NCBI GenBank assembly: GCA_033558025.1
Contig: JAUCEF010000016.1
Location: forward strand, 2,728,001-2,792,000
From: Phytophthora sp. 'mugwort'
Taxonomy: Eukaryota; Oomycota; Peronosporomycetes; Peronosporales; Peronosporaceae
Length of the DNA: 64,000 nucleotides
Reading direction: 5' to 3'
Below, in pieces: positions 42,341-53,132 of the stretch. The notes beneath the pieces were generated by a model. The model did not search any database and was not told the origin of the DNA. It saw nothing but the letters and a program-made list of their open reading frames with translations. A program made the translations under genes and the position numbers. Each line of letters begins with the position of its first letter. The first letter of the stretch is position 1.

Positions 42341-43763
42341 TTAGACGTGGCCCGTCTCCTTGACGGCAGTGAAGAAAGCGCAATTGAAGACAGTCTTCAT
42401 CATACTCTTGACGTTGTTCGTGTACAGACATTCGCGCTGCGACTCCTTCTGAATACGGAAGTTGTACGTGCTCATGACGTGCTTGATTTCCTCGTATGAG
42501 AGCTCCACCGACTGCTCGTAGCGCTCGTCGTCGTCGCCGCCACCGTCTTGCCAGTGATACAGCAGAGGGCCCAGGTTGATCCAGTAGCCACCAGGCTTCA
42601 GTAAACGCTCGAATGCGGCAATGTACTCGATCACGTTCGGCGCCGCGTCGATGAAGAAGCAAGTCACAACGCAGTCCCAGCATTCTATCAGACACAACAG
42701 ATGAGTTTTCAGATGTCAATGGTGTCAGTGCGAGCAGAAACTCAGAAATGCAGCTCACCTTTGTCATTCGCGTACGCCTCCAGGAACTCACCAGCGCACA
42801 TGGAGAAGTCGGGTGGGATGGCAGCGCCAGTGTTGAGACCCAGAAGCTCAGCTGGTGATACGTCCGGGATTGCCACAGGGCGCAGCAAGTCCGTGATTGT
42901 CATCGCATTAGACGGGTTATGAATCCAGGGGTGGATCTCGAATTCGAGCGGCTGTGAAACCCTGTTTTAGCGGCGGTCCGAGCGATAATCCGCGTGAGCT
43001 TAAGCTATCGATCTACAAGACCGAACAAGGCGAGTCCGTACCAGTTAAGAATGAAGTTGCTTGCGAACAGCATCTGATACGAGAACTCGTTGCCCTGGAC
43101 TGCGTAGCCCTTGGACGCGATCTCCAATGCCAGTCGTCCTAATCCCGCTCCAGGCAGCAGCACACGAGGTCGATCCGTCCTGTTTCCGTCCATTAGACAG
43201 TATTCAGCAATGTGCTTCCCTCTGCAACTGTAGCTTAATCATTCTCCTTACGGGTTCTCTGCATTCACAAGCAGGACACGACGAAGCTCCTTGATGATGG
43301 GGGTGTAGCACATATCGCGCTCCTTCTTACCCTGCAATAACAACAGCAATATCAACTACAGGTCAGAAGATAGCAAACACCGACACATAGCCAAGCGCCA
43401 AGTGACCTCGTCGGACCAGTCGCGCACGAACTGGTGCAGCGTGCTCCTGAGCTTAGAAAAATGGCGCGGGGGGCTCAGCAGCGGCGACTTGGGCGTAACC
43501 TCTGGCAGCTCGATGGCCGGTCCGTTCTCTAGCTGCGCCTGCACCACACGCTCGAAGAAGACCTGGTTGTGATGCGCTGCGTTGACGAAGTGGTGCAAGT
43601 TACGGATAGTGGACGACTGCGGCAAGCGGCGCTGCATCTCGATGGGCATGGACTGCAGATGCTTCTTACGACGGTAGATCTCACGCATCATGTAGGACTC
43701 ATACTCGCGGAACGACAGCAGCACCGACTTGTAGTGCTCCTGCTCTTCCGGGTCCTGCTCCAT
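42341..43763 (-). CDS. Carnosine N-methyltransferase-like (N2227 family) protein
   Basis: A SAM-dependent methyltransferase of the N2227/CARNMT1 family, which methylates carnosine and related histidine compounds in animals. Exons 43763-43407, 43331-43252, 43179-43042, 42961-42759 and 42684-42341 join in frame to give 373 residues. The order of conserved blocks matches: [45 protein letters not shown] (SAM-binding), [49 protein letters not shown] and [14 protein letters not shown]. The first donor is an unusual GTCACT. It diverges from LSm5 with only 130 bp between starts. The substrate in this organism is unknown. Confidence 0.85.
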
Positions 43764-43893
43764 CGTGGCGTGATGATCGGATATGTGATAAGCTAAGTGG
43801 TGCACCCAATACAAATGTACACCACACCATGGAACTTTGCATCGTATGTAGTCGATACAAAACGCAAGCAATTGGTCGGCAACGCAGACGACC

Positions 43894-44541
43894 ATGTCAC
43901 AAGGCCGCATCTTGCCGCTCGGTGGGTGTCCCGACCCCCATCTTGTTTACTGTATGTGCATCTGCACTAATGCAGTCTGATGCGCCGTCGTTTTGCGTGC
44001 TGTTTCCTGTCTGCTCGCAGAGTTGATTGACAAATGCATCGGCTCGAAGCTTTGGATCGTCATGAAGGGCGATAAGGAGTTCCTCGGCACGCTCCGGGGA
44101 TTCGACGACTACGTTAGTACGTGACAGCAGAAGCGCTCTAAACCTTTTTTTAGCCTCTGGTGCTAACCCGTGACGGGAAATGCTGACCGAATCTTGCTGT
44201 TGCTTGCCATTGCTTTCTCATTTCTAGACATGGTGCTGGATGACGTCACGGAGTAGTACGTTGCTCTTTTGCAGCCACTGGCTTTTGCCTCGTGCCATAC
44301 ACGGTATGCTACGAATTGCTCTTGGCTAACTGCATGCTGCAAACTATTTCCTTCTTCAGCGAGATCACACCGGAAGGAAAGCGTGAGGTGAAGCTGGACC
44401 AGGTTCTGCTCAACGGCAACAACGTGTGCCTGGTACGTTATCGGCTCTGATTGCCTGTTCAATTATATGCAGCCATGCAGCTAATTTTGCGTTCCTTGCC
44501 GCTTACAGCTCGTACCTGGAGGATTCCCGACCACATCCTAG
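43894..44541 (+). CDS. LSM5: U6 snRNA-associated Sm-like protein LSm5
   Basis: Subunit of the LSm2-8 ring on U6 snRNA and the LSm1-7 mRNA decay ring. Five exons: 43894-43921, 44021-44116, 44228-44255, 44360-44432 and 44509-44541, giving 85 residues. Exons 1 and 3 are 28 nt each. Sm1 motif: [21 protein letters not shown], then [19 protein letters not shown]. Sm2 motif: [18 protein letters not shown]. All introns are about 75-110 nt with GT-AG ends. Four introns in an 85-codon gene contrast with the mostly intronless neighbours. Confidence 0.93.
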
Positions 44542-44833
44542 GTCAGTTCTCTCGCTGGCAACTCGGAAGTTATTGTGGCAGCAGCACGAGGGTGTCGGAA
44601 GCACTATCGCTACCTATTTCAATCACGACACTGCACCATCTCAAAACTGTAGCAACGCGTACAAAAGTAAAAGGCAGCACAACACACCCGCAGCACAAAC
44701 TCGTTGACGTCCCTGACCAATAAAATCCTAGCGAAAACCACATAAGTCTTCATTATTACTCCCGTGTATCCGCCTGTGTTCTTCCCTTCACTTCCGCCTC
44801 CGTTCCTGTGCTTGTCGTCTATAGTCTGCGTGC

Positions 44834-45169
44834 TTACTTCTTGGCCTTCTCGGCGTTTTTGGCCTTAATCGTCCGGCGATTGAGCAGCACGAGGTAGCGG
44901 TGCTGCTCCTCCACCTCAAGGTTGTCAAAACCTGTGCGCTCCAGTTCGCCCAGCGTAGGCTTGGGGTCCAACAGCGTGAAGAGCCACGACGGATACTCGG
45001 CCTTGTCCTTAAGCTCCGGGTGCGCACCGTCCTTGAGGATGTTGGTGGGCACCACCTTGGTCAGGTCCACGACCTCTTCCACCACAGCGCCGCCGCCCTT
45101 ACCCTTGCCCGCGAACGAGCGGGCGCCCGCCATCAGCGGCTTGGTCAATCTCCGCGTAGTCGCCAGCAT
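44834..45169 (-). CDS. MRPL54: Mitochondrial ribosomal protein mL54
   Basis: A mitochondrial large-subunit ribosomal protein. Single exon, 111 residues. The N-terminus (MLATTRRLTKPLMAGARSFA) is a good mitochondrial presequence. The family core is present: DGAHPELKDKAEYPSWLFTL, LDPKPTLGELE, and the end YLVLLNRRTIKAKNAEKAKK. It diverges from the TPR-like gene at 45318 (about 150 bp) and converges with LSM5. Confidence 0.88.
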   Translation of the reverse strand: MLATTRRLTKPLMAGARSFAGKGKGGGAVVEEVVDLTKVVPTNILKDGAHPELKDKAEYPSWLFTLLDPKPTLGELERTGFDNLEVEEQHRYLVLLNRRTIKAKNAEKAKK

Positions 45170-45317
45170 CTTCGGTCACTGTGTCTGCACCACACACGTC
45201 GTTTACCCAAATATAGACATTTATTGCTAAAATATCATCCCCTCTGCTACCCGATATGGCTACACTCTCGCTTTCGCATACCGTTGGAGCTGCTGGCCTG
45301 TTATTCGAACATTGAGC

Positions 45318-46498
45318 ATGGCAGGCAAGCAGAAGAAGCGGAAGGGCGCGCGCTCCTCGAATGTCGGTAGGGCACAGGCCTTTGCGCAGACCTGCATGAA
45401 CAGCATGCAGTACAATAAGGACAAGAAGCACCAGAACCGGCGCCGCATGCGCGTTGTGCAGTTGCAGCGCTCGGTGGACCGCAAGCTGCAAGAGTTGCGC
45501 GTGTTCCCCACGAACCCGCTGCCGCCGGGGTCTCCAGCACGCAAGGGACCTAAGTCGCCGTCCGAGTGGAAACTTACTGGAGCGGCACGACCAGCGGCAA
45601 TGCTGGCTAAGATCGCGGCCGGAGAGCTGGACGAGTGCGGCAACGAGTTTTCTAAACCAGTGGAAACTTTCGACCTGTACGAGAGGATGCGCAAGGAAGG
45701 CAACCTGGCGGAGCACAAGGATACCAAAGAGTACATCAGGTACGAGGTAGAACGGATTTCCTATAATGCATAGTGTTGTGGGGAGTAACTTGCTGTGTGT
45801 GTGCTTCTCGTAGTCTGTTGAAACAGCTTGCGGCTGCATGTTGCGAGGCTGGCATGTCTGACCGTGGCATCAAGAATTACGAGATGTGCATGAGCTTGGA
45901 CAAGACAGACTCTTTCCATTCGCGTGAAGGTCTGGCATGTGCTTTGGTTGATGAAGGTCGCGGTGCAGAGGCACGGGCTTTGATTGAGCAACACAAAGAC
46001 GAGGACTCGGCGGTGCTAGCGTACTGTCAGGTGATCATTGAGTACGTGTCGTGGGAGGTGCTAGAAGAGGAAGGATCGTCGGAGGAGGTCGTGCAAAAGG
46101 CGTTCCGCAAGGCTTTTGCGTTAAACCCGTTCATGGCTGTAGTTATTGCTTATCATGATACCTTTTTCCAAGTGATGGAGTACGTGGACGAGATTAAGAA
46201 TCCAAAGCGAGGGTCGATTGAAGAAGCGTTCGTCTACGTCTCGCAGAACATTGGCGTGTGGGTGGATACAGTGGGCGCTTACCAATGGATTGAAAAGGAG
46301 CTGAACGAGCTTTCCGAACCTGCTGCTACGAAGGAGGACGTGGACGACGAAATGTACCTCGGCATGTACGAAACAGCCATCGAAATGCACAAGGAGATGC
46401 TTGCTGAAGCTGAAGCCGACGGCGGAGATGCAGAGGAAGACGATGGAGACGAGTTTGTCGAGTTCGAACCTGATGAGATTGATGGCGGCGACGATTAG
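45318..46498 (+). CDS. TPR-like protein of unknown function
   Basis: Exons 45318-45739 and 45814-46498 give 368 residues. The first 30 residues are basic (MAGKQKKRKGARSSNVGR). From about 135 the sequence has helical-repeat character: LLKQLAAACCEAGMSDRGIK followed by NYEMCMSLDKTDSFHSREGL resembles a tetratricopeptide pair, with further helices to about 330. The C-terminus is highly acidic (EEDDGDEFVEFEPDEIDGGD). I do not recognise the family. It may be a scaffold. The start is the first ATG, 148 bp from the divergent mL54 start. Confidence 0.7.
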
Positions 46499-46639
46499 TG
46501 ACCTCTCTGTCATGAAACCACAAGGCATTCAATTCCACGTAGACCCCGTATTTTAATTTGCTCGTACCAGCGACCGCACAGTTTTGTGAACCTTCCAGAA
46601 TCAGCAAGGCCGGAATCCTTGAGTCAATTAAAAATTTTT

Positions 46640-47337
46640 TTAGTCCTCGACATACTTGGCAAACAGGTTTTCCGGATTGGTCATGGCCTTGAACTCGAGG
46701 TTATTGCCACTGGGGTCCTTGAAGAACATGGTCCACTGCTCTCCTTTGCGGCCGACAAAGCGGAGATGCGGCTCCACGATGAACTTAATGTTCAGCCCCT
46801 TTACACGCTGGGAGAGTGCGTGGAATTCGTTCACGGTTAGCGCCACGCCAAAGTGCGGGACTGGCACGTCGTCCGCATCTGTAAACCAATTAGTGAAAGG
46901 ATAAGGGTTTTGAGGTAGAATTAACCTCTGGCCCACAAAGAAGACGCACCGACAGGGTTGAAGAAGTCCACACCACGGTAATCCTTCGTGACTTGATGCA
47001 CGACGAGTTGATGGCCAAACATGTTGTAGTCCTACACGAACAACGTGTCGTTAGCCTCTCGTTCTTAGTCTGAGCGAGTTTAAAAAGACCTTCAGCCAGA
47101 CCTGCCACTGTTTGGATGCACGTCCCTCGATGAAGCCCAGCTTGATGCCGTAGAAATCTTTGGCTGTATATGATCGCAGGGATTTGTTAGCTCCTGTTCT
47201 CTCTCTCTCCCTCTCTCTCTCGTCGCACCTTGCTTCAGGTCGTGGACTGGCACAGCGAGGTGGAACGGGGGCAGGCTCGACGACATGAATCTCTTCCCAA
47301 CGGACTTAAGGGGCGCAGTGATGGCGCGTTGCAGCAT
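46640..47337 (-). CDS. VOC/glyoxalase-fold dioxygenase-like protein
   Basis: A vicinal-oxygen-chelate superfamily protein. Exons 47337-47229, 47163-47102, 47031-46950 and 46878-46640 join in frame to give 163 residues. Two beta-alpha-beta-beta-beta modules are visible: PPFHLAVPVHDLKQAKDFYG (first metal-side His) through FGHQLVVHQV, and VPHFGVALTVNEFHALSQ through MFFKDPSGNNLEFKAM (Glu ligand). The end PSGNNLEFKA is typical of dioxygenase-like members. The first 20 residues (MLQRAITAPLKSVGKRFMSS) look like a mitochondrial presequence. Intron 1 contains a CT repeat at 47198-47221. Reaction unknown. Confidence 0.8.
47198..47221. repeat. CT/GA microsatellite in an intron
   Basis: An interrupted CT run lies within intron 1 of the VOC gene, on the coding strand a GA purine tract just after the donor. 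Confidence 0.8.
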
Positions 47338-47358
47338 ACTTGGATGCAGGAGGTCGCG

Positions 47359-47396
47359 ACTTGTGAAGTGATAATTTTTTTTATCACTTCACAAGT
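47359..47396. repeat. Perfect 16-bp inverted repeat with T6 loop
   Basis: ACTTGTGAAGTGATAA and its exact complement are separated by six T. It lies about 20 bp before the VOC gene start, on its promoter side. It may be a minute fold-back element or the inner ends of a small insertion. Confidence 0.85.
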
Positions 47397-48173
47397 TGGG
47401 AAGACTACTGTGATGGGAAAATGGCTGAAAGGTCTTGAGTCAGAGACCCGCATATGGTAGAAGATATCCGGAAAAGGCGTAATAATAGAGCCCCCATTTT
47501 CTATGGTGAAATGTGGGGTGCTTTGATGACTTGAGAAAACGTAAGAGCCATCCTGCGGCGATAGAAAAAAAGGATTGTGATTGGATGAAATCACGCAACG
47601 CCTCGAGATCACAACGCATTTTGAGCTGCCGCGGAGCACTTCACTTCGCTCGCCACGGGGACTGAAGGCAGGTACGCAATCATATACTCGGTGCACTTGT
47701 TACTACGCCAGCTAACCCTTTCGACTGTTTGTACATGTACGTCAGCAACACACTCGATGGCATTGCCGCGCCGCTAGTGGTGAGCAGCCCTTTGGGCGAA
47801 TCGGATCCCAGCCATCAGCTCACGAGGTTGGAGGTGATCGGTGGTGAAGCCCAGATAGAAAAACGCGTGTGCTCAATCTCGGGAGGGGTGGCGCTGATGA
47901 AGATGTAGAAGCGGCCGTTGAGCTTGGACGTGGTGTCGTAGGCCACGGTGCTGGCGATGACAGCAGCTCTGGGAAAGAGCTACTACCGTCTTCTGCTGTT
48001 GCACGGCTAGCCTGTGAAATAGGCGCGCGCGTCAACGGTCGCGCAGGTGAACGAGGTGATGGAGTTGCAGGTGCACTGATAACGTTGCTGGGGTTGTCTG
48101 ACACCGAAGCTTTGTGATGTTTGCGTGATATAGGTGCTGCGTTTCTCGACGATTCCAGGCCACATTTGCTTTG
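47397..48173. other. Intergenic stretch, no supported gene
   Basis: A proline/serine-rich frame on the minus strand (48104-47820) has no domain and looks like GC-driven noise. The region separates the gene-dense core from the transposon cluster. Confidence 0.4.
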
Positions 48174-50140
48174 TCAAACAAGTCGCAGGACGATAGTAAG
48201 CTTGAGCTGACCGGTTCTACGCTTCCTCTTGCTTGGCTTTAATCTAAGCGTTTCGTACCCCATGTTGAACAGCTGAATCGCGTGGTTTTCGTCGAGTATA
48301 ACGGGCAAAGGTGTTTCGAGCTTTGCTTCAATTCCATTGATTATGTATCGCATCACGATTGACCATTCTGACAAAGTCGCTTTCTTTTGTGGTGTATCAA
48401 GATCATCAGACGAAATTCCTTGTACGGGGGGGGGGGTTACTTCAGCTGCTGGTTGCCGAACCACCACAACAGCCAGGCACACAGCGGGTCAATGCTCGGA
48501 AATTGAAAGTCCCGAGGAAGCACATGAAATTTGCCGCCCCACGCATGATAGTGGCAGACTGGTTGCTGAAGTGGGGCAGGTAAATCCTGCGATGGGTTGT
48601 GGCGGAGACCCGCTTCATCTAGCAACGCACATATTTCATCTCTGAGCAGATCTCTTGTAATATTGCCGGCTGCTACCCCTTTCTTCTTCAACACAGCCTC
48701 CATCCTTTCCTCTAGCCTGCTGGGGAGCTCATCGATTGATCGTTGTTGTCGATCTAGGTTTTTGTACAGCTTATAGAGTGGAATTCCACTTGGCTTCATC
48801 CAGAAGGATTCACCAGCCTCCAAATTTACACTCAGACTGCCGAGGACAGATGGACTTGTGAAAAGAGGATTTGATAGTAACGGATGTATCGTTGGTAGGT
48901 GTTATTGTAGATATTGTGCGTGATATACAAGCGATGCGAGATGCAGACGTAATATCCCAGATAGATTGGATTCATCAACAAGGCTGGGAAACACCTTCCG
49001 CACACCTAAATCCACGTTACCGTCAGAAATATTGCGAAAACTGAGATGGTAGTGTAGCAAACTTATAGTCATTTACAGGTAGGCCAGCCACTACACGGCC
49101 CAAGCATTGGTCACTGGCGGCTTCATAGCGAAAGTATCGATATTGAACGCCGCCAAGGCTCCACCCACAGCGGAGACAGACACTTATAATTGATGGACCA
49201 CCGTACTACTCCCACATGCCAACGTGGCGACCCCTTTTCGCACCGAGTGTTACCATAGCTTTCGGCAGTTATCCTTCTTCAGTTCAGGAGTGTAGTCAAT
49301 GCCTTACCAAACCGCAATTTCTGATTAGAGCCAAGGAACAATGATCCTGGCTGCAGCCGAGGATGACACGCGAGATAAATTGCCAGAGCAGTCACCCAAC
49401 AGGTCGATGGAATTAGCGGATTTCCATATACATGGCGCGTGTCTCTGGGCCCAGAGCCTTCCTGGTTAGTCTTCGTCTTTACAAATATGACACCAACGCT
49501 ATCATCTTTCTCCACGAGATGCTGTGTCTGAACAGTTTGCACAGACATTGACCGGCACATCAAATTCCATTGCGAAATCAAAAAGAGATGCGAAAATCCA
49601 CCATCATTTGCCGCAAAAGTCGAGTTGCAGAGAGATTTATAGAGCGAGTAAGTGAGAGGCTGCTTCCCAGAAGTCTTGGGGGCGCTAGACTGGTCACCTC
49701 AGCCTCAATTCGCTTCATACCAGAAGAAAGCTGGGCTATGCCGTCGCCATACTCCGGTGGTAATTTGACTCTTTTCACACGGCAGTGGTCCTTAATAGCG
49801 CTGCGATATCCGCTCAGCGTGCCCGACTTCACATAATCGCTTTTATACACAAGGAACTTCTAAAAAAAACTAAGATGTGAACTCGGCTAGATTGGTATCG
49901 CCGTTGTCATCATAACCTGCCCGTGCTCTTGTCCGTCTTGGAGAGGGTCTCATTGATCCATTTCTTGATTCCATTCAGACCACTCTTGTACTTGCCTCTC
50001 GTTTGTACCGATACATACACATCGCGTATTGCTTCGACATCAGTTTGGCTGGTGATGCGCTCCTGGAAGTTTTCACGGGGCGAGCTTCCATCGCTCATTG
50101 TGATCAGTTGTTGTTTTCGACTCTGGCCTAATAAGCTCAC
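48174..50140 (-). pseudogene. Crypton tyrosine-recombinase remnant
   Basis: A decayed Crypton, a DNA transposon whose only protein is a tyrosine recombinase. Segments in order on the minus strand: 50140-49910 (VYVSVQTRGKYKSGLNGIKK); 49850-49578, the core-binding part (KSGTLSGYRSAIKDHCR); 49581-49279, the catalytic start with Arg in MCRS and then STCWVTALAIYLACHP; HSVRKG (His-x-x-Arg) at 49249-49238; and VQYRYFRYEA, which carries the likely nucleophilic tyrosine, at about 49150-49121. Then 48823-48437 (SFWMKPSGIPLYKLYKNLDR) resembles the GCR1_C-type DNA-binding domain typical of Cryptons. Several frameshifts and stops separate them. Recognisable catalytic residues all survive in separate frames. 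Confidence 0.75.
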
Positions 50141-50367
50141 GCAGTTATCATATGGCGGCGACCCCTGACGATTGCTCGGAAAATCTGGTTTCCGCGAAAG
50201 GTAAGCCTCAGACGCCGACGATTTGACGGGAAAACCTATACATAAATTATGAAAGCGAAGGAATCTATCTTTCCGACTTTTGTGGTAAATTGGTAGATTC
50301 TGATTGGCTCTCCATAATATTAAAACACGGACAATTTTAAGAAAAATGTATCACAAGCTGCTATGAA

Positions 50368-51719
50368 ATGAGAGATGGCCGCGCGCGAATGCACACCTAC
50401 GAACCTGACACCAAGCGCGTACCACCAACCATGCCACGCCAACGCATGAATACTCACTACACCATACTGTACAAGCTACGTACTGTCCTCCAGTATCAAG
50501 ATGCGAGCTCCAGAAGCGCCTCCCGGAGGCAGTTCTGCCGATCAATTGGCGTCTTCCGACCCACACATCAGAACTGGGAGCGCAACCTCCCTAGGTTGCT
50601 TCGCGAAGCAAGACGTCAGCCTCGATTGGACCCCTATACTGCTCTTGTCCCCTCTCGCGTCTCCAAGCTAACGCTAACCGTTAATGCCGCGTCCCCGACG
50701 CCGCCCCTGTCGAGGACGCTTTGCTCATGCCGTTCATCAAGGGTGAACGGCGGCTCGAGCACACTGTGACCATAGACTCCATAGTTGAGGCAGCAACGGA
50801 GCTCATGCCAGAGTTAATGAACGAGAAGAGTTTAAAATCAAAGAAGTCATGATGTCAGCGTTTTCTGCGTCGAAATAGCCTGACTATTCGGCGCATCTGC
50901 CATTCTGGGCGCAAGATGCGCGACGACCTGGAAGCCCTCCGCGTTCTTTTCGTCAGCAAATCGTCGAGATCGTCGTCGCGCACTGCTACTTCGACCCTCA
51001 CAGGGGTTCATGGTTTCGAGGGCTCTTTAACATGGACCAAACGTCGGTCTACTGGGGCATGGACAGCAAAAGAACAGTTGACTTCGTTGGGACCCTGAAC
51101 TCGCGATCTACAACAAACGGCGAAGTGTATCGATGTACTATGGCTCTGACTGTTGTGCAGACGGCAGAATGCCCCCCCCCGCATTTGTGTTCAATGGGGC
51201 TCCGGGTGGTGACGTGGAGCGCGAAGTCAATGCATTTTGTCTGGGAGAGGTGGCGACATTTTCAGTGAAACAAATGCTTGGTTTGACGACCGCGTGATGA
51301 TAGAGTTGATAGAACAATGCTGGAACCACGTGGTCTTGGAACCGTCGGTTCTAATTTCAAATAGTCTGAGAGTCGGTAAGAAGGAGTCCATTGCTGATGC
51401 ATTGGCATGCACCGGAGCGGCAGTAGTATATGTTCCAGGTGGCTGCACAGGCGTCGTGCAGCCTCTGGACGTAGGTGTCATGTCACCAGTGAAACAACAC
51501 ATTAGGCGACTTCATACACCTCGATCGGCTGGCCATCCAAGGAGGGCGACATCGGCTTCAAGGCGCCGCGATATCTACGAACGCGCTATGGAGGCTCTGC
51601 GTTGCATATCCCAATCGACTATTCAGAACTCGTTCCGGAAGGCAGGGCCATTCGTGCCGTACGGACCCGCCAATTTCTCAGCGAGCAGTCCATGCGCAAT
51701 CGTGGAGTTGCCGCAGTAG
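50368..51719 (+). pseudogene. Pogo-like transposase remnant
   Basis: Three plus-strand segments form a decayed pogo/Tigger-type transposase. 50368-50769 is the DNA-binding part (YTILYKLRTVLQYQDASSR, a helix-turn-helix). 51032-51268 carries the first catalytic aspartate in MDQTSVYWGM and GEVYRCTMALTVVQ. 51237-51719 has the last part, VYVPGGCTGVVQPLDVGVMS, with the final aspartate. Where the second aspartate is expected the sequence reads LISNSLRVGKK, an Asp-to-Asn change against the usual LDSLRVHK. Frameshifts lie near 50770-51030 and 51240. Confidence 0.7.
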
Positions 51720-52191
51720 ACACTGCAGGAGGTGACAGTTTAGAGCCCACCGTGTTTTAATAACAAGTTGCCCACCGTCCCTCACGTGTTAATGCCCTTT
51801 TTTTCCCTCTGAAGCTCCAAGCTCGGGATCGGCTAGCCTTCGTATAGAAAGTTTTGAGGGGCCTCTATCTTTGTAGGGGCTCTATCATTACCACTTTTCC
51901 GGTACACTGAAGCATTTCAATGTATTAAAACTCATTTATCGCCACATCGCTGATTCCAGGGGGCTCCGAAAAGTATAGTGCAGCAAAAATATAGGGCGCT
52001 AGCCTGAAAGAAATAATTTATATTACATATCCTCTCATAGCCTTCAAATATTTACGGAACTGACCAAAATCCCTCCATAACTTATTTCTCAGAAATGTCT
52101 TTATACAGTTTCAATAGGCTCATCTTGCTGCCGACCTGCAATAACACTTACACAACAGGAGCTATCCATCACAAAAAGACCCTCTGGGTGC
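51720..52191. other. Gap between transposon remnants
   Basis: AT-rich, with no open frame of note and no clear terminal repeats. It probably holds the 3' end of the pogo remnant and the 5' end of the hAT remnant. Confidence 0.35.
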
Positions 52192-52901
52192 TTGCAGCAG
52201 TTCCAGCTTCATTATCGATTCCGCACGATGTCCGATAATCTCCTCCTCGCCGCGCCCACCCATAGCCGCTTCACGCCGAAGCAGGTTGCATTGTTCTTTT
52301 TAAGCCGCTGCTGGGCACGACAACGAAGACCCGACCGACTACCACGTGTAAAAGGCCTGTGGGAAGTACCGCAAGCAGGCTCCTGGGAAGGGGTTCTCCA
52401 ACTTAGATTCTCACGTTCGCCTGCAGCACCCGACCAGCGGGAGATGATGAGCGCCAGCTCGGCAGCCAATGGGGCTCTGATCCCATGGGTCAACCAGAAG
52501 GCATCGACCGCTTCGGCTGCGTGGAGGGGTCATTAAGGCTGGCCTACCGTTTTCAGCGCAAACAAGAGCAAACTCTCCGGTAAGCTGTAATATTCTTATT
52601 CTTAGCTTTTTAATCTTTCTAATTTACTTTCTATATTCCTATTTAGGTACACGAATTTAGCACCTGTGTCGGTGGATACATTCCGCAACAACATCGAGTC
52701 GGTGACTCGCAGGTGAAGCCCCTAATAGGCGTGGAAATGCCAGATGCGCTCTTCCTGATGCTGGACGGATGGACGAATCGATCTGAGCACTACCTGGCTG
52801 TCTTTGATGCTATCTCGTGGCAGGGGAACGTCAGTAGTGAGTCAAAGCACACAATCGGTCCGATTTTTACAATTCCATTTAAAACGCCGTCTAATCCATG
52901 A
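52192..52901 (+). pseudogene. hAT transposase remnant with BED-type finger
   Basis: The segment 52192-52536 resembles the BED zinc-finger start of an oomycete hAT transposase (FTPKQVALFFLSRCW, then LIPWVNQKAS). 52713-52901 contains a hAT core signature, PDALFLMLDGWTNRSEHYLA. The rest of the catalytic domain and the dimerisation region are missing; AT-rich sequence of another element follows. The zinc ligands are not clear because of frame changes. Confidence 0.55.
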
Positions 52902-53132
52902 TCTAAAGAAAAGGGGTTAATTTTGGATCGCACCTCTCGGTTATGAAATATGCAGAGGAGAATATTTTCGTGAATTTGGAAAGGAGTATAATTTTGTGAA
53001 TATAAAGAATCAATATTTTGCCTATATGGATTTATCCAACTATCAGGATCAAAAATAAAACATAAAGACGTTCCATCCTAATAGATAAATATAAAGGTAT
53101 AATTCAACATATAAGATACAACTTAGCAGATC

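Noticed and set aside
45099..45839. 246-codon minus-strand frame
   Set aside because: Overlaps the TPR-like gene and the mL54 start in other frames; no domain and poor composition.
47820..48104. Pro/Ser-rich minus-strand frame of 94 codons
   Set aside because: Low-complexity, GC-driven, no conserved blocks or splice context.
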